A stretch of DNA of 64,000 nucleotides from Flavobacteriales bacterium (GTDB taxonomy: Bacteria > Bacteroidota > Bacteroidia > Flavobacteriales_D > Crocinitomicaceae), in the NCBI GenBank assembly GCA_947470515.1, contig CANITF010000002.1, positions 62,001-126,000 on the forward strand, read 5' to 3'. Below, piece by piece: positions 53,079 through 62,090 of the stretch. Every line of letters begins with the position of its first letter. The stretch's first letter is position 1. Both the position numbers and the translations under genes were made by a program. Below the pieces are notes generated by a model. That model was not told the DNA's origin and did not search any database. It worked only from the letters and a program-made list of their open reading frames with translations.

Positions 53079-54860
53079 ATGTCTGAACTTAAAAAAACAA
53101 ATAACGGAGCGCTTTTTACATTAACAACTGTATTTTTCTTTTGGGGATTTATCGCTGCAGGGAATAGTGTTTTTATTCCTTTTTGCAAAAACTATTTCCA
53201 TTTAGATCAATTTCAAAGTCAGTTAATTGATTTTGCCTTTTATGGTGCATATTACTTGGGGGCTCTTGGACTTTTTGCTGTTGGAACAATTAAAGGAAAA
53301 GACCTCGTTGGACATTGGGGATACAAGAAAAGTATTGTTTTTGGATTGCTATTTTCAGCACTAGGAGCACTAACAATGATCGTTTCAGTATACGCAAATG
53401 TTTTTGCAGGAATGCTTTTTGGATTATTTATCGTTGCTTTAGGATTTTCACTTCAACAAACATCTGCTAACCCATTCATGATTTCTTTAGGGGATGAATC
53501 AACTGGAAGTAGTAGAATTAATCTTGGCGGAGCCGTTAATAGTTTGGGAACGACCATAGGCCCCTTGATTGTTGCGTTGGCACTCTTTGGAACAGCGTCA
53601 TCGATAAGTGATGATATGATTAAGTCTTTATCATTGACAAAAGTTATAATTCTATATGCATTTGTAGGAGCGTTATTTTTAGGAATTGCTGCCTTGTTTG
53701 GATTTTCGAAGAGTGTTCCTTCAGGAAAAATAATACACGAAGAAGAAAATACAAATGACGCTGCAGACAAAGCAAAGAAAGCACTTGTTACCTTATTTGT
53801 TATCACAGGTCTTTTGGCGGCTTGTTTCGCTCCAGTTTTTAGCAGTTATAGAAGTGGTGAAGCAAAAGATTTAGTTCAATTGCAACAAGATTTAGAAATG
53901 GTTTCTTTGGATGAAAAAGGAGCAACAATCACCCAGCTAAATTCTATACAAATTGCAACCCAAAAATTAATTACAAGAGAAATCGATACTATTAAAAAAC
54001 CATTAGAACAAAAGAGAATTTATTGGTTAACAGGTGGATTAATTGTGATTATTGGAGGATTACTATTTGCTTTTGCTGCGGGCAAGAAACAAAAAGTTGG
54101 TTGGGGTGCAATGCAATATCCTCAATTAACACTTGGGATGTTAGCCATCTTTGTATATGTTGGAGTAGAAGTTGCAATAGGCAGTAATCTTGGTGAATTA
54201 CTAAAACAAAAACAATTTGGCGGTTATACTTCATCAGAAATAGCACCTTTTATAGCAATGTTTTGGGGGAGTTTAATGATTGGAAGATGGGCTGGAGCCA
54301 TAAATGCTTTTGATTTGAGTCAAAACATAAAAAACATTTTACGTTTTATTGTTCCTTTAATTGCTTTCGGATTAGTATTAGGATTTACGAAATTAGCAGG
54401 CTATAATATCGATGCATTATATTGGTATATACTCTGTGTTTGTGTTCAAATAGTAGCATTTTTTATTACGAATGATAAACCTGCTTTGACATTAGGCGTT
54501 TTTAGTGCTCTTGGTGTAACAGCTTTAATTATTGGCTTAACAAGTTCTGGAACAATTGCGGTATATGCTTTTCTAAGTGGTGGCCTATTTTGCTCTATCA
54601 TGTGGCCTGCAATATTTTCTCTTTCACTCGCTGGTCTTGGAAAATTCCAATCTCAAGGCTCAGCCTTTTTAGTGATGATGATTCTAGGCGGGGCAATTAT
54701 CCCACCAATTCAAGGAAAATTAGCTGATGTTATCGGAATTCAATCGTCGTTTATTGTTGGGGCAATTTGCTTTGCTTATTTAGCTTTCTTCGCAATTTAT
54801 GTAAGATTGTTGTTGAAAAAACAAGGGATTTCTTTTGATGAAAAAGCTGGAGGACATTAG
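53079..54860 (+). CDS. MFS sugar transporter (FucP/FHS family) with a large loop insert
   Basis: The 593-residue protein starts at ATG 53079 ([10 protein letters not shown]). It shows the fucose-permease-like opening '[48 protein letters not shown]' and '[15 protein letters not shown]'. Twelve canonical membrane helices are expected; here two extra hydrophobic segments bracket a polar coiled stretch of roughly 75 residues ('[25 protein letters not shown]...[12 protein letters not shown]', about residues 258-315). FucP-type carriers usually have about 400-440 residues, so the protein is long. Substrate is probably a sugar taken up with protons. It lies downstream of dxs. Confidence 0.85.
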   Translation: MSELKKTNNGALFTLTTVFFFWGFIAAGNSVFIPFCKNYFHLDQFQSQLIDFAFYGAYYLGALGLFAVGTIKGKDLVGHWGYKKSIVFGLLFSALGALTMIVSVYANVFAGMLFGLFIVALGFSLQQTSANPFMISLGDESTGSSRINLGGAVNSLGTTIGPLIVALALFGTASSISDDMIKSLSLTKVIILYAFVGALFLGIAALFGFSKSVPSGKIIHEEENTNDAADKAKKALVTLFVITGLLAACFAPVFSSYRSGEAKDLVQLQQDLEMVSLDEKGATITQLNSIQIATQKLITREIDTIKKPLEQKRIYWLTGGLIVIIGGLLFAFAAGKKQKVGWGAMQYPQLTLGMLAIFVYVGVEVAIGSNLGELLKQKQFGGYTSSEIAPFIAMFWGSLMIGRWAGAINAFDLSQNIKNILRFIVPLIAFGLVLGFTKLAGYNIDALYWYILCVCVQIVAFFITNDKPALTLGVFSALGVTALIIGLTSSGTIAVYAFLSGGLFCSIMWPAIFSLSLAGLGKFQSQGSAFLVMMILGGAIIPPIQGKLADVIGIQSSFIVGAICFAYLAFFAIYVRLLLKKQGISFDEKAGGH

Positions 54861-54887
54861 TGTTTAAATTTGAATGGATATGTAAAT

Positions 54888-54918
54888 ATTTCGTAAATTA
54901 ATATGAAAAATACGAAAT
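54888..54918. promoter_or_regulatory. Inverted repeat overlapping the RAYT start codon
   Basis: ATTTCGTA (54888-54895) and TACGAAAT (54911-54918) form a perfect 8-base inverted repeat 15 bases apart. The second arm includes the first bases of the transposase ATG. It could hide the start in an RNA hairpin or serve as a binding site for the transposase itself. Confidence 0.5.
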
Positions 54919-55540
54919 GTCATTATTATCAAACCTAACAAACAGGCAATCAACACGTCTAAAAACCTATGATTATTCTTTAGAAGGAAGCTATTTTATT
55001 ACAATTGTGACTCAAGACCGACTCCATCTATTTGGAAAAATAGCAAACAGTCAAATGATTTTAAATGCAGTAGGGGAAATTGTTAAGCAGGAATGGGAAA
55101 ATTCAATTCAACTGAGATCAAATATATCACTAGGAGAATTTATAATCATGCCAGACCATATGCACATGATTTTGACAATTGATCATCAAATAACTAATGA
55201 TAAAGAATCTAAGGAATGGGAGCATTCAACTCCTAAAAGCCCATCTCAAACAATTGGAGCAATAATCAGAGGATTTAAAGGGGCATGCACAAAGAAAATA
55301 AATCTTTTCTTTAATAGTACGGGCGAATTGCAATTTGCCCCCACTGATGAATTGCAATTCGCCCCCATTGATGAATTACAACTTGCCCCCACATTTTATA
55401 AAAATAAAATATGGCAAAGAAATTATTATGACCAAATAATAAGAAATCAAGCTGACTACAATCGAATTGAGCAATATATCATAGACAATCCTTTAAACTG
55501 GAAAAAGAAAAGAATTAACCCTCAGAATGCTCCTTCATAG
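54917..55540 (+). CDS. REP-associated tyrosine transposase (RAYT, IS200-like Y1 family)
   Basis: The 207-residue protein has the Y1/HUH nuclease core: 'YDYSLEGSYFITIVTQDRLHLFGKI', then 'GEFIIMPDHMHMILTI' with the metal-binding His81 and His83 (HMH). The C-terminal part holds the catalytic tyrosine, Tyr170 or Tyr171, in 'WQRNYYDQIIRNQADYNRIEQYI'. RAYTs are single-copy domesticated relatives of IS200/IS605 transposases that recognise REP hairpins. No IS ends or second orf are seen, so it is not an insertion sequence. Residues about 137-160 are three in-frame copies of ELQFAPTD, a repeat inserted between the core and the tyrosine helix. The 3' end overlaps a small convergent gene by 26 bases. 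Confidence 0.9.
   Translation: MSLLSNLTNRQSTRLKTYDYSLEGSYFITIVTQDRLHLFGKIANSQMILNAVGEIVKQEWENSIQLRSNISLGEFIIMPDHMHMILTIDHQITNDKESKEWEHSTPKSPSQTIGAIIRGFKGACTKKINLFFNSTGELQFAPTDELQFAPIDELQLAPTFYKNKIWQRNYYDQIIRNQADYNRIEQYIIDNPLNWKKKRINPQNAPS
55325..55396 (+). repeat. Three 24-bp tandem repeats inside the RAYT gene
   Basis: Units start at 55325, 55349 and 55373 (GAATTGCAATTTGCCCCCAC, GAATTGCAATTCGCCCCCAT, GAATTACAACTTGCCCCCAC). The GGGCGAATTGCAATT stretch at 55321-55335 can pair with the CAATTCGCCC of the second unit. The repeats keep the frame and code for ELQFAPTD, ELQFAPID and ELQLAPTF. Confidence 0.85.
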
Positions 55541-55646
55541 CACATCCATCGCACTTTGCATCCTTTTTAAAAAATCGCTTATACGATTTTCGACCTAAAT
55601 AAATAAGTGCCAATGAAATCGTGATTATGACAAGTATCAATTGCAT
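55515..55646 (-). CDS. FeoB-associated Cys-rich membrane protein (43 aa)
   Basis: A 43-residue reading frame starts at ATG 55646, four bases after the feoB stop. It encodes one membrane helix (MQLILVIITISLALIYLG), a basic stretch (RKSYKRFFKK) and the cysteine pair CDGC followed by AMKEHSEG. This matches the small Cys-rich proteins that commonly replace FeoC beside feoB in Bacteroidota and Firmicutes. It probably works with FeoB at the inner membrane, perhaps in metal or redox sensing. It overlaps the end of the convergent RAYT gene by 26 bases. Confidence 0.82.
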   Translation of the reverse strand: MQLILVIITISLALIYLGRKSYKRFFKKDAKCDGCAMKEHSEG

Positions 55647-55650
55647 AATT

Positions 55651-57606
55651 CTAACTTAAAATTTGATACGCAATCCAAGCACCAATATAAGCTAAAACAG
55701 CCATGAATCCCATTTGAATGAAAGGCCATTTCCAGCTCTTAGTTTCACGTTTTACAACTGCTAGTGTTGCCATACACTGCATTGCGAAAACATAAAAAAT
55801 CATTAATGAGACACCAGATGCTAGATTATACACAGGTTTCCCATCTGATCTTTTTTCATCTTTTAAACGTTCAATTAATCGTCTATTCGCCCCTCCATCT
55901 TCCTGAACAGCGTAGATTGTTGCCAATGATCCAACAAAAACTTCGCGTGCTGCAAAAGAAGTAATCAAAGAAATACCTATTTTCCAATCATATCCTAAAG
56001 GTTGAATAACAGGTTCAATTGTTTTTCCCAAAATACCAATATAGGATTGCTCTAATCTTGCCGAGGCGATTATCCTTTCCTTTTCATCGACTCTCAGTTT
56101 TAAACTTTCTGCTTCAATTTTAGCAGAATTTGCAGCTTGTTCCATTTTACCATTAGGACCAAAAGTGGCCATCGCCCATAAAACGATTGAAATAGCTAAA
56201 ATTATTTTTCCTGCACTTAATGTGAAAACCTTAACTTTTTCCCAAACTGTTATTCCAACATTTCCCCATCTTGGAGCTTTATACGAAGGCAGTTCCAAAA
56301 GTAAAAATCCTTTCTCTTTTGAGTTCATTAGCATTTTTAAGATTGCGGCTATTATCAATGAGGAAATCAATCCGAGGGCATACAAACCAAATAATACTAA
56401 TCCTTGAAGATTAATAAAACCAAGTACTTTCTCATTTGGAATTACTAATGCGATTAATAAAGTATAAACTGGAATCCTAGCACTACAACTCATTAATGGA
56501 GCAACTAAAATTGTTATCATTCTCTCTTTCCAGTCCGAAATAGTTCGAGTAGCCATTACACCTGGAATAGCACAAGCAACACTAGACATTAAAGGGACTA
56601 CACTCTTGCCGCTCAATCCTAATGGACGCATAAGTCGATCCATAATAAAAACTACTCTTGCCAAATAACCACTCTCCTCTAGGATTGAAATAAAGAAAAA
56701 TAACAGTGCTATTTGAGGTATAAACACAACCACTCCTCCAATTCCCGGCACAATTCCTTGACTTAACAAGTCTGAAAACAAACCTTCTGGCAATGTATTT
56801 CCAAGCCAACTGCTGAAATTTGCAAAAACACTATCAATGAAATCCATTGGATAAGTTGCGAACGCAAAAATAAATTGAAAAATTAAAAGTAAGATCCCAG
56901 TAAAAATCAAATAGCCAAATATCGGATGAACTAAAATTCTATCTAATCGATTAGATTGTGATTCTTTCTTTTGATTTTTTTCTACTTCAATTTGTTCAAT
57001 TAATTCTCGGATTAAAATATACCGTTCATTTGCTTCATGCTCTTGACCTTTCAAATCTTCAACTTCACATAAATGAGCATTCAATTGAAAAGTTTCATAC
57101 TCCTTTTTGCTTGAATTTAATTGAATAGCACGTGTCAATCTATCTTTTCCTAATCCAATTCGAGCAGTTGTTTCAACAACAACAGATCCCTCAAATCGCT
57201 TTTGTAGTTTTTCTATATCAACTATTTTTCCCTTCTTTCGCGCAATATCAGCCATATTCAACACTAATATTGAAGGGATTTTCAAATCATAAATCTGCGT
57301 AAAAAGAAAAAGGTTTCTTTCTAGGTTTGATTCGTCGGCAACAACAATAACAAGATCGGGAAAGTCAACATGATGAGGGTTTGAAAGCACATCATAAACT
57401 ACCTGTTCATCTTTAGATCTTGGATAAATACTGTACGTTCCTGGAAAATCAATGAGCGTATGTTCCTCTTTTTCAATGGAAAAAACACCAAATTTTTTAT
57501 CTACAGTAACACCCGGGAAATTCCCAATTTGCTGACGTAAACCTGTCAACATATTGAACACAGAACTTTTTCCTGTATTTGGATTTCCTAAAAGTGCTAT
57601 TCTCAT
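55651..57606 (-). CDS. feoB: Ferrous iron transport protein B
   Basis: FeoB is the inner-membrane GTPase-linked Fe(II) importer. The 651-residue protein has G1 GNPNTGKS (residues 7-14), G3 'DFPGTYSIYP' near 54 and G4 'VLNMADIARKKG' near 115. A membrane domain of about eight helices follows, with the typical Gate motifs 'GIGGVVVFIPQIALLFFFISILEESGYLARV', 'PLMSCSARIPVYTLLIALV' and 'FAAREVFVGSLATIY'. FeoB of E. coli is longer (773), and this shorter form is normal in Bacteroidota. It lies 114 bp downstream of feoA and is followed by the Cys-rich partner. Confidence 0.94.
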   Translation of the reverse strand: MRIALLGNPNTGKSSVFNMLTGLRQQIGNFPGVTVDKKFGVFSIEKEEHTLIDFPGTYSIYPRSKDEQVVYDVLSNPHHVDFPDLVIVVADESNLERNLFLFTQIYDLKIPSILVLNMADIARKKGKIVDIEKLQKRFEGSVVVETTARIGLGKDRLTRAIQLNSSKKEYETFQLNAHLCEVEDLKGQEHEANERYILIRELIEQIEVEKNQKKESQSNRLDRILVHPIFGYLIFTGILLLIFQFIFAFATYPMDFIDSVFANFSSWLGNTLPEGLFSDLLSQGIVPGIGGVVVFIPQIALLFFFISILEESGYLARVVFIMDRLMRPLGLSGKSVVPLMSSVACAIPGVMATRTISDWKERMITILVAPLMSCSARIPVYTLLIALVIPNEKVLGFINLQGLVLFGLYALGLISSLIIAAILKMLMNSKEKGFLLLELPSYKAPRWGNVGITVWEKVKVFTLSAGKIILAISIVLWAMATFGPNGKMEQAANSAKIEAESLKLRVDEKERIIASARLEQSYIGILGKTIEPVIQPLGYDWKIGISLITSFAAREVFVGSLATIYAVQEDGGANRRLIERLKDEKRSDGKPVYNLASGVSLMIFYVFAMQCMATLAVVKRETKSWKWPFIQMGFMAVLAYIGAWIAYQILS

Positions 57607-57720
57607 TTGTTAAATTAGATCGTTATTGCTCAAGTATCAGTATTAAAATTTCAGTTTTGAAGGTGAAAAACACTATTTGCAACAATTTAGTTGAAGAACA
57701 AACTTAGGCAAAACATTCTA

Positions 57721-57951
57721 TTATTTAGAGTCTTCTACTTCAATTAAACTAGCTTCATCTAAACGAAGAGACAAAACATAACCATGAACATCGATTGCAA
57801 TTGGGTCTCCAAAAGGCGCTTTGAAAAGAACGCGTAATTCTTTGCCAATAATCAACCCCATTTCCATCAATTTCGGCTTTAAAGCAGAATCTTTGATAAA
57901 GGAAACCTTAACAAGTTGACCAGGAATAATTGAAGATAACGATTTACTCAT
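57721..57951 (-). CDS. feoA: Ferrous iron transport protein A
   Basis: The 76-residue SH3-fold protein is a cytoplasmic accessory of FeoB. It shows the FeoA pattern 'LSSIIPGQLVKVSFI...KLMEMGLIIGKELRVLFKAPFGDPIAIDVHGYVLSLRLDEASLIEVE'. It is the first gene of the feoA-feoB-small-protein operon and has a good promoter just upstream (57999-57970). Confidence 0.93.
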   Translation of the reverse strand: MSKSLSSIIPGQLVKVSFIKDSALKPKLMEMGLIIGKELRVLFKAPFGDPIAIDVHGYVLSLRLDEASLIEVEDSK

Positions 57952-57969
57952 TTAATTTATTACTTGAAA

Positions 57970-57999
57970 CAAAGTTACCCATTTGTCATGGGGTTCAAA
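57970..57999 (-). promoter_or_regulatory. feo operon promoter with a palindromic spacer
   Basis: Read on the minus strand, TTTG (57999-57996), an 18-base spacer and TAACTTTG (57977-57970) match the Bacteroidota promoter consensus. The spacer contains CCCAT-GACAA-ATGGG, a 5-bp inverted repeat. A site between the promoter boxes could hold a metal-responsive repressor, but this is inferred from position alone. Confidence 0.7.
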
Positions 58000-58039
58000 G
58001 TACCACTTTTAAGGTATATTTATAAAAACCCACTTAATT

Positions 58040-59314
58040 TTATCCCTTTTCTTTCATAACCAAACGAGCCGTTTGTCTTGTTTTTTGTTCCAATAAAATA
58101 TCCTTGTTTTCAGTAACACGCGCTAATGTTTCATCGTCATAATGTCTGATCGTCACTAATTCCAATCCTTCATTATATCTTACTTCGTATATATCGTTAA
58201 ACATTTCCAAAATTTGATCTGGATTCACTTTATTTCTATCAAGCAAAATTGAAAAATCCAAAGCTGAATTTTGCATCAAATTAATTTTAGCATTGACTTT
58301 GGCTAATCGATTAAAAATATCACTTAAATTTTCTTCAACGATAAACGAAAAATCCTTAGTTGTGAATGAAAAAAGAATTTGATCCATCTTAAAAATAAAA
58401 GAAGGAACTAAATGGTCATTTGCGCTTGATGCTTGAATAACTGTTCCTTCAGCTTGTGGATTCAAAAACGATTTTACATATAACGGAATTCCTTTATTCT
58501 GAAGTGGCTTAATTGTTTTAGGGTGAATTACAGATGCGCCGTAATATGAAAGTTCGATTGCCTCTTTGAATGAAATACTATCTAATTTTATTGTATTATC
58601 AAACCATTTTGGATCAGCATTCAACATTCCTGGAACATCTTTCCAAATAGTTACACTTTCAGCATTCGTACAATAAGCATAAATTCCAGCTGTATAATCT
58701 GAGCCTTCACGTCCTAAAGTTGTTGTAAAACCTTCTGGTGTATGCCCAATAAATCCTTGAGTAACCTGTATATCAACTTGTTTGAATTGAGGAATAAAAT
58801 TAAAGGCTATTAACTCCTCCGTTTTTTTCCAATCAACTTCTCCTTCTTGGTAATTATTATTGGTTCGGATCAACTTTCTAGAATCTGCCCAGGAAGCGGA
58901 ATGTCCTTGCTCTAAAAGAAATGCTGCTACTATTTGAGAAGAAAGTAATTCACCAAGTGAAACTATTTGATCATATTCAAAACTATAACTATCTGGTAAA
59001 GCTTCATTATATCTTTCTCTTAATTTCTCAAAAACATCTTCTACTTGATTGTAAATTGCAAAATGTTTTTCCAAAAATAATTCGCCTAAAATGTTCATGT
59101 GAAATTCATAAACATCATCCAAAAGTGCCATGTAAATTTTACGGTCACGGTCAAAAGATGCTTTCACCAATAATTCCAACTTATTGGTTGTTTTGCCCAT
59201 TGCCGAAACAATAACAGTTAATTTTTGACCTCCAAATAATGAAAGGATATTTGAAACATTTCTTACCGCCTCAGTATTTTTAACTGAGGCTCCACCAAAT
59301 TTGAAAACTTTCAT
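58040..59314 (-). CDS. Aspartate kinase (monofunctional)
   Basis: Aspartate kinase phosphorylates aspartate, the first step toward lysine, threonine and methionine. The 424-residue protein has the start signature KFGGAS (residues 4-9), 'VIVSAMGKTTNKLELLV', 'TLGREGSDYTAGIYAYC' near residue 201 and 'WKDVPGMLNADPKWF'. The C-terminal regulatory ACT region is recognisable in 'NLSDIFNRLAKVNAKINLMQNSALDFSILLDRN', so feedback control is likely. The lysine-, threonine- or methionine-specific type cannot be told from sequence. It lies 88 bp from the feo promoter region but reads the same way, with its own start. Confidence 0.9.
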   Translation of the reverse strand: MKVFKFGGASVKNTEAVRNVSNILSLFGGQKLTVIVSAMGKTTNKLELLVKASFDRDRKIYMALLDDVYEFHMNILGELFLEKHFAIYNQVEDVFEKLRERYNEALPDSYSFEYDQIVSLGELLSSQIVAAFLLEQGHSASWADSRKLIRTNNNYQEGEVDWKKTEELIAFNFIPQFKQVDIQVTQGFIGHTPEGFTTTLGREGSDYTAGIYAYCTNAESVTIWKDVPGMLNADPKWFDNTIKLDSISFKEAIELSYYGASVIHPKTIKPLQNKGIPLYVKSFLNPQAEGTVIQASSANDHLVPSFIFKMDQILFSFTTKDFSFIVEENLSDIFNRLAKVNAKINLMQNSALDFSILLDRNKVNPDQILEMFNDIYEVRYNEGLELVTIRHYDDETLARVTENKDILLEQKTRQTARLVMKEKG

Positions 59315-59470
59315 GATGTGAATTTTATAGCGTAAAATTAGTTAAAAAATAGAATTCAACTTTATTCAAAAAACATTTCAATTCGTAAAAGTTTAACTAT
59401 TCACTTTTAATTGTTACTTCAATTTTCTTGGTATTGTTTTTGCAAAATGCGAAATGCTTAATTTTACTTT

Positions 59471-60151
59471 ATGAAAATTACTTCTTTTATCGGATTGCTG
59501 GTTATTCTTTTAAGTTTCAACTCTTGCATTGAAATTATAGATGACATTTCTATTAAAAACGATGGAAGTGGGACCCTAAAATACACTATAAATTTAAGCT
59601 CAAGCAAGATTAAAATAAATTCAATTTTAGCATTGGATAGTTTGGACGGGAGAAAGATTCCAACGATTGCTGAGATTGAAGAAAAAATTCTTTCCTTTAA
59701 ACGGAAACTAGAAGCAAAGCCAGGAATATCTAATGTGACTTTTGAATATAGCTTTACAGATTTTATTTTTAAATTACAATGTGATTTTACAAATGTCACA
59801 GCACTTCAAACAGCATTAAAAGAAGTTATTCAGGAAGAAAGTAAGGAGAAAAACATCCCTGAACTAGAGGAAGCATGGTTGAACTGGGATGGAACAAAAA
59901 TGATCCGTTCAATTCCAGAAATAACTGTTAAAAAAACAAAAGATTTTAAACAAGAAGACATTGAATTAATGAAGCTAGGAAACTATACTTCTATCTCTCG
60001 ATTTGAGCGAACAGTAGATAAATTCGACAATGCAACCGCTACCCTTTCTAAAAATAAGATGGCTGTTATGGTCCGAACGAATCCATATGCTTTGACTCAA
60101 AATTCAAAAATATTAGAAAACACTATTTATCTAACTCCTATCAAGAATTAG
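59471..60151 (+). CDS. Lipoprotein of unknown function
   Basis: The 226-residue protein has a lipoprotein signal with lipobox SFNSC (Cys19). The mature part begins 'IEIIDDISIKNDGSGTLKYTINLSSSKIKI', a beta-rich segment. A helical stretch ('EIEEKILSFKRKLEAKPGISNVTFEYSFTDFIFKLQCDF') and a C-terminal beta region follow. The profile resembles periplasmic proteins with a DUF-type two-layer fold, but I do not recognise the family. It is the first of three consecutive plus-strand envelope genes (with 60.2 and 62.1 kb) and may be co-regulated with them. Confidence 0.75.
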   Translation: MKITSFIGLLVILLSFNSCIEIIDDISIKNDGSGTLKYTINLSSSKIKINSILALDSLDGRKIPTIAEIEEKILSFKRKLEAKPGISNVTFEYSFTDFIFKLQCDFTNVTALQTALKEVIQEESKEKNIPELEEAWLNWDGTKMIRSIPEITVKKTKDFKQEDIELMKLGNYTSISRFERTVDKFDNATATLSKNKMAVMVRTNPYALTQNSKILENTIYLTPIKN

Positions 60152-60213
60152 CGCCATTTTTTTCTTAAATTTGCTTGACAATTTATTATAAACGAGTGAT
60201 TTCACACTTCCAC

Positions 60214-62079
60214 ATGAAGCTAAAAAATATTATAGCATTTCTATTATTCTCAGTAGTAGCAAATGCACAAAAATCTGAAGACCTAATTCCAAAAGATGCA
60301 GTCACAGTTTTTAGCATTAATAATTTCAATTTACTTCAAAAAATTTCGTTGGATGAACTTGTGAAGTATGAATTCATGGAAGAAGTTCAACAAGAATTAT
60401 TTGACGGTTCTACTTCAGGTAAGACCTTAAAGGATTCTGGAATTGATTTTGATCAAAAATTAAATGTGTTTTATGGGCGGGGCGAAGATCACGAAGTTTC
60501 AGGTTTTACTTTCGGCGTAAAAAACAAGGCAGATTTGTTCATGGTATTTGACGATTTCGAGCGTATTGAAAGTCCTTATCCAGGAGTTGAATTTTATAGC
60601 TCTTACTTCAATAATTTAATTATTCAGGGTAATTCAGCATTATTGATTCGAGTAGATCCAACTATGGAAAAAGTTGATGAAATGACTGATTCTATTTGGT
60701 ATTCTAGAGGAAATGAAAACCCATGGTACATGGATGATTTTATGGATCCAAATGTTATTAATGACGAGGAGGTTTTTGAAGAAGAAATTTTTGAAGAAAT
60801 GGCCCCCGAAGAAAAACCTGATTCAAATTATGAATTTCCAGAGGCAGAAGAGGATCCCAATCAAAAAAATTATTATGAATTACGTGATAGTGTTCAATTA
60901 ATCATGCAAACGAAGTATTTAAAAGAAATTTGTGATGAATTATTACTTGAAAAAACAAACCTTTTAACATATGACATACGATTTGCTGAACAATTGACAC
61001 ATACATCGGAAGGGATCTTTTATTTAGACAATTCTAGAAATGTTCAAAAATCTCAAGGACTATGGTATTTCCAAACGATGTTCCCTTCTCTCTATAATGA
61101 TATGAAAGAATTGTATACTGGGAATGTTCTGTTAGGAGATTTACTACTTCACGATAATTCTGTGGAATTTAAAATGGAAGCACGTTATGGTGAGAAAATT
61201 GGGTCGATTTATGAAAAAATGAATGATTCAAAGTTTGATAAAAACGTGTTAAAATATATTCGTGAAGACAACACTGCTTATTTTACATATAACGTAAACC
61301 TGCGTGAGGCCTACGAACAAGCTTATAAAGTGGTAATGCCAATTCTTACGGACGAAAAAAACGCTCAAATTTCAGCAAATGTTTTAACGATTGAACTGCT
61401 AAATGAGTTCGTTAACAAAGACGCATTATTTGGAACATATAAAGGAAGTATGTTCGGAACATTTAATGGAATTAAAAAAATTAAAACAACCAAAATTGAG
61501 TTTACCTACGACGAAGTTACGTTTGAGTATATTGAAAATGAAGTTGAGGCTGAGGAAGATATGCCTATTTTCACAATTGGGTTCACCACAGATAGAGGTG
61601 ATGTCCCAGAAAAGGTATTAAACCATTTGAGCCGATTAACATCACGCTTCCAAAACATGGGTAATTATTGGATTTACGAAGATGCAATTTTGGATGCAGC
61701 ACCTTTGTATATGATAAATAAAAATGGCTTATTTATTTTCACGAATGATGAAGATTTAGCTGTAAATCATACGAATGGATTTGGATCAGTAGCCTTGTCT
61801 AAAAAGGAGGCTAAAAAATCAAAGAAAAGTGGTTTCATGTATGCACATATTGATTGGGCACAAGCTATTGACCGTTTCCCAAGAGACTTTTTTAGTGCAC
61901 AGCAAAATGAAATTATCGATGCAATGCGCGGTAAAACTGGAATTATGGAATTGAGATCCTCAAAAACAACAAAGGAGAAAACAAATTTTGAACTTGTTTA
62001 TAATTTCGGAGGCACCTATGATAATTCTGGAAAATATCTATTAGATATGTTGAATAGCCTTTATGTTATTTCAAAATAG
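60214..62079 (+). CDS. Exported protein of unknown function with acidic linker
   Basis: The 621-residue protein starts at ATG 60214 with a signal peptide (MKLKNIIAFLLFSVVANAQ). The opening 'EDLIPKDAVTVFSINNFNLLQKISLDEL' loosely recalls DUF3352/DUF4836-type proteins of Bacteroidota, a similarity I cannot confirm. A very acidic stretch near residues 178-211 ('NDEEVFEEEIFEEMAPEE') divides the protein. The C-terminal half is beta-rich with 'NKDALFGTYKGSMFGTFNGIKK'. The next gene begins 11 bases later, so both are probably expressed together. A TAAATTTG -7 box is at 60166-60173. Confidence 0.75.
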   Translation: MKLKNIIAFLLFSVVANAQKSEDLIPKDAVTVFSINNFNLLQKISLDELVKYEFMEEVQQELFDGSTSGKTLKDSGIDFDQKLNVFYGRGEDHEVSGFTFGVKNKADLFMVFDDFERIESPYPGVEFYSSYFNNLIIQGNSALLIRVDPTMEKVDEMTDSIWYSRGNENPWYMDDFMDPNVINDEEVFEEEIFEEMAPEEKPDSNYEFPEAEEDPNQKNYYELRDSVQLIMQTKYLKEICDELLLEKTNLLTYDIRFAEQLTHTSEGIFYLDNSRNVQKSQGLWYFQTMFPSLYNDMKELYTGNVLLGDLLLHDNSVEFKMEARYGEKIGSIYEKMNDSKFDKNVLKYIREDNTAYFTYNVNLREAYEQAYKVVMPILTDEKNAQISANVLTIELLNEFVNKDALFGTYKGSMFGTFNGIKKIKTTKIEFTYDEVTFEYIENEVEAEEDMPIFTIGFTTDRGDVPEKVLNHLSRLTSRFQNMGNYWIYEDAILDAAPLYMINKNGLFIFTNDEDLAVNHTNGFGSVALSKKEAKKSKKSGFMYAHIDWAQAIDRFPRDFFSAQQNEIIDAMRGKTGIMELRSSKTTKEKTNFELVYNFGGTYDNSGKYLLDMLNSLYVISK

Positions 62080-62090
62080 GTTAACCCGAA

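Noticed and set aside
54917-55540. A complete IS200/IS605 insertion sequence
   Set aside because: No tnpB, no element ends and no target-site pattern are seen. The protein type and the single gene fit a domesticated RAYT.
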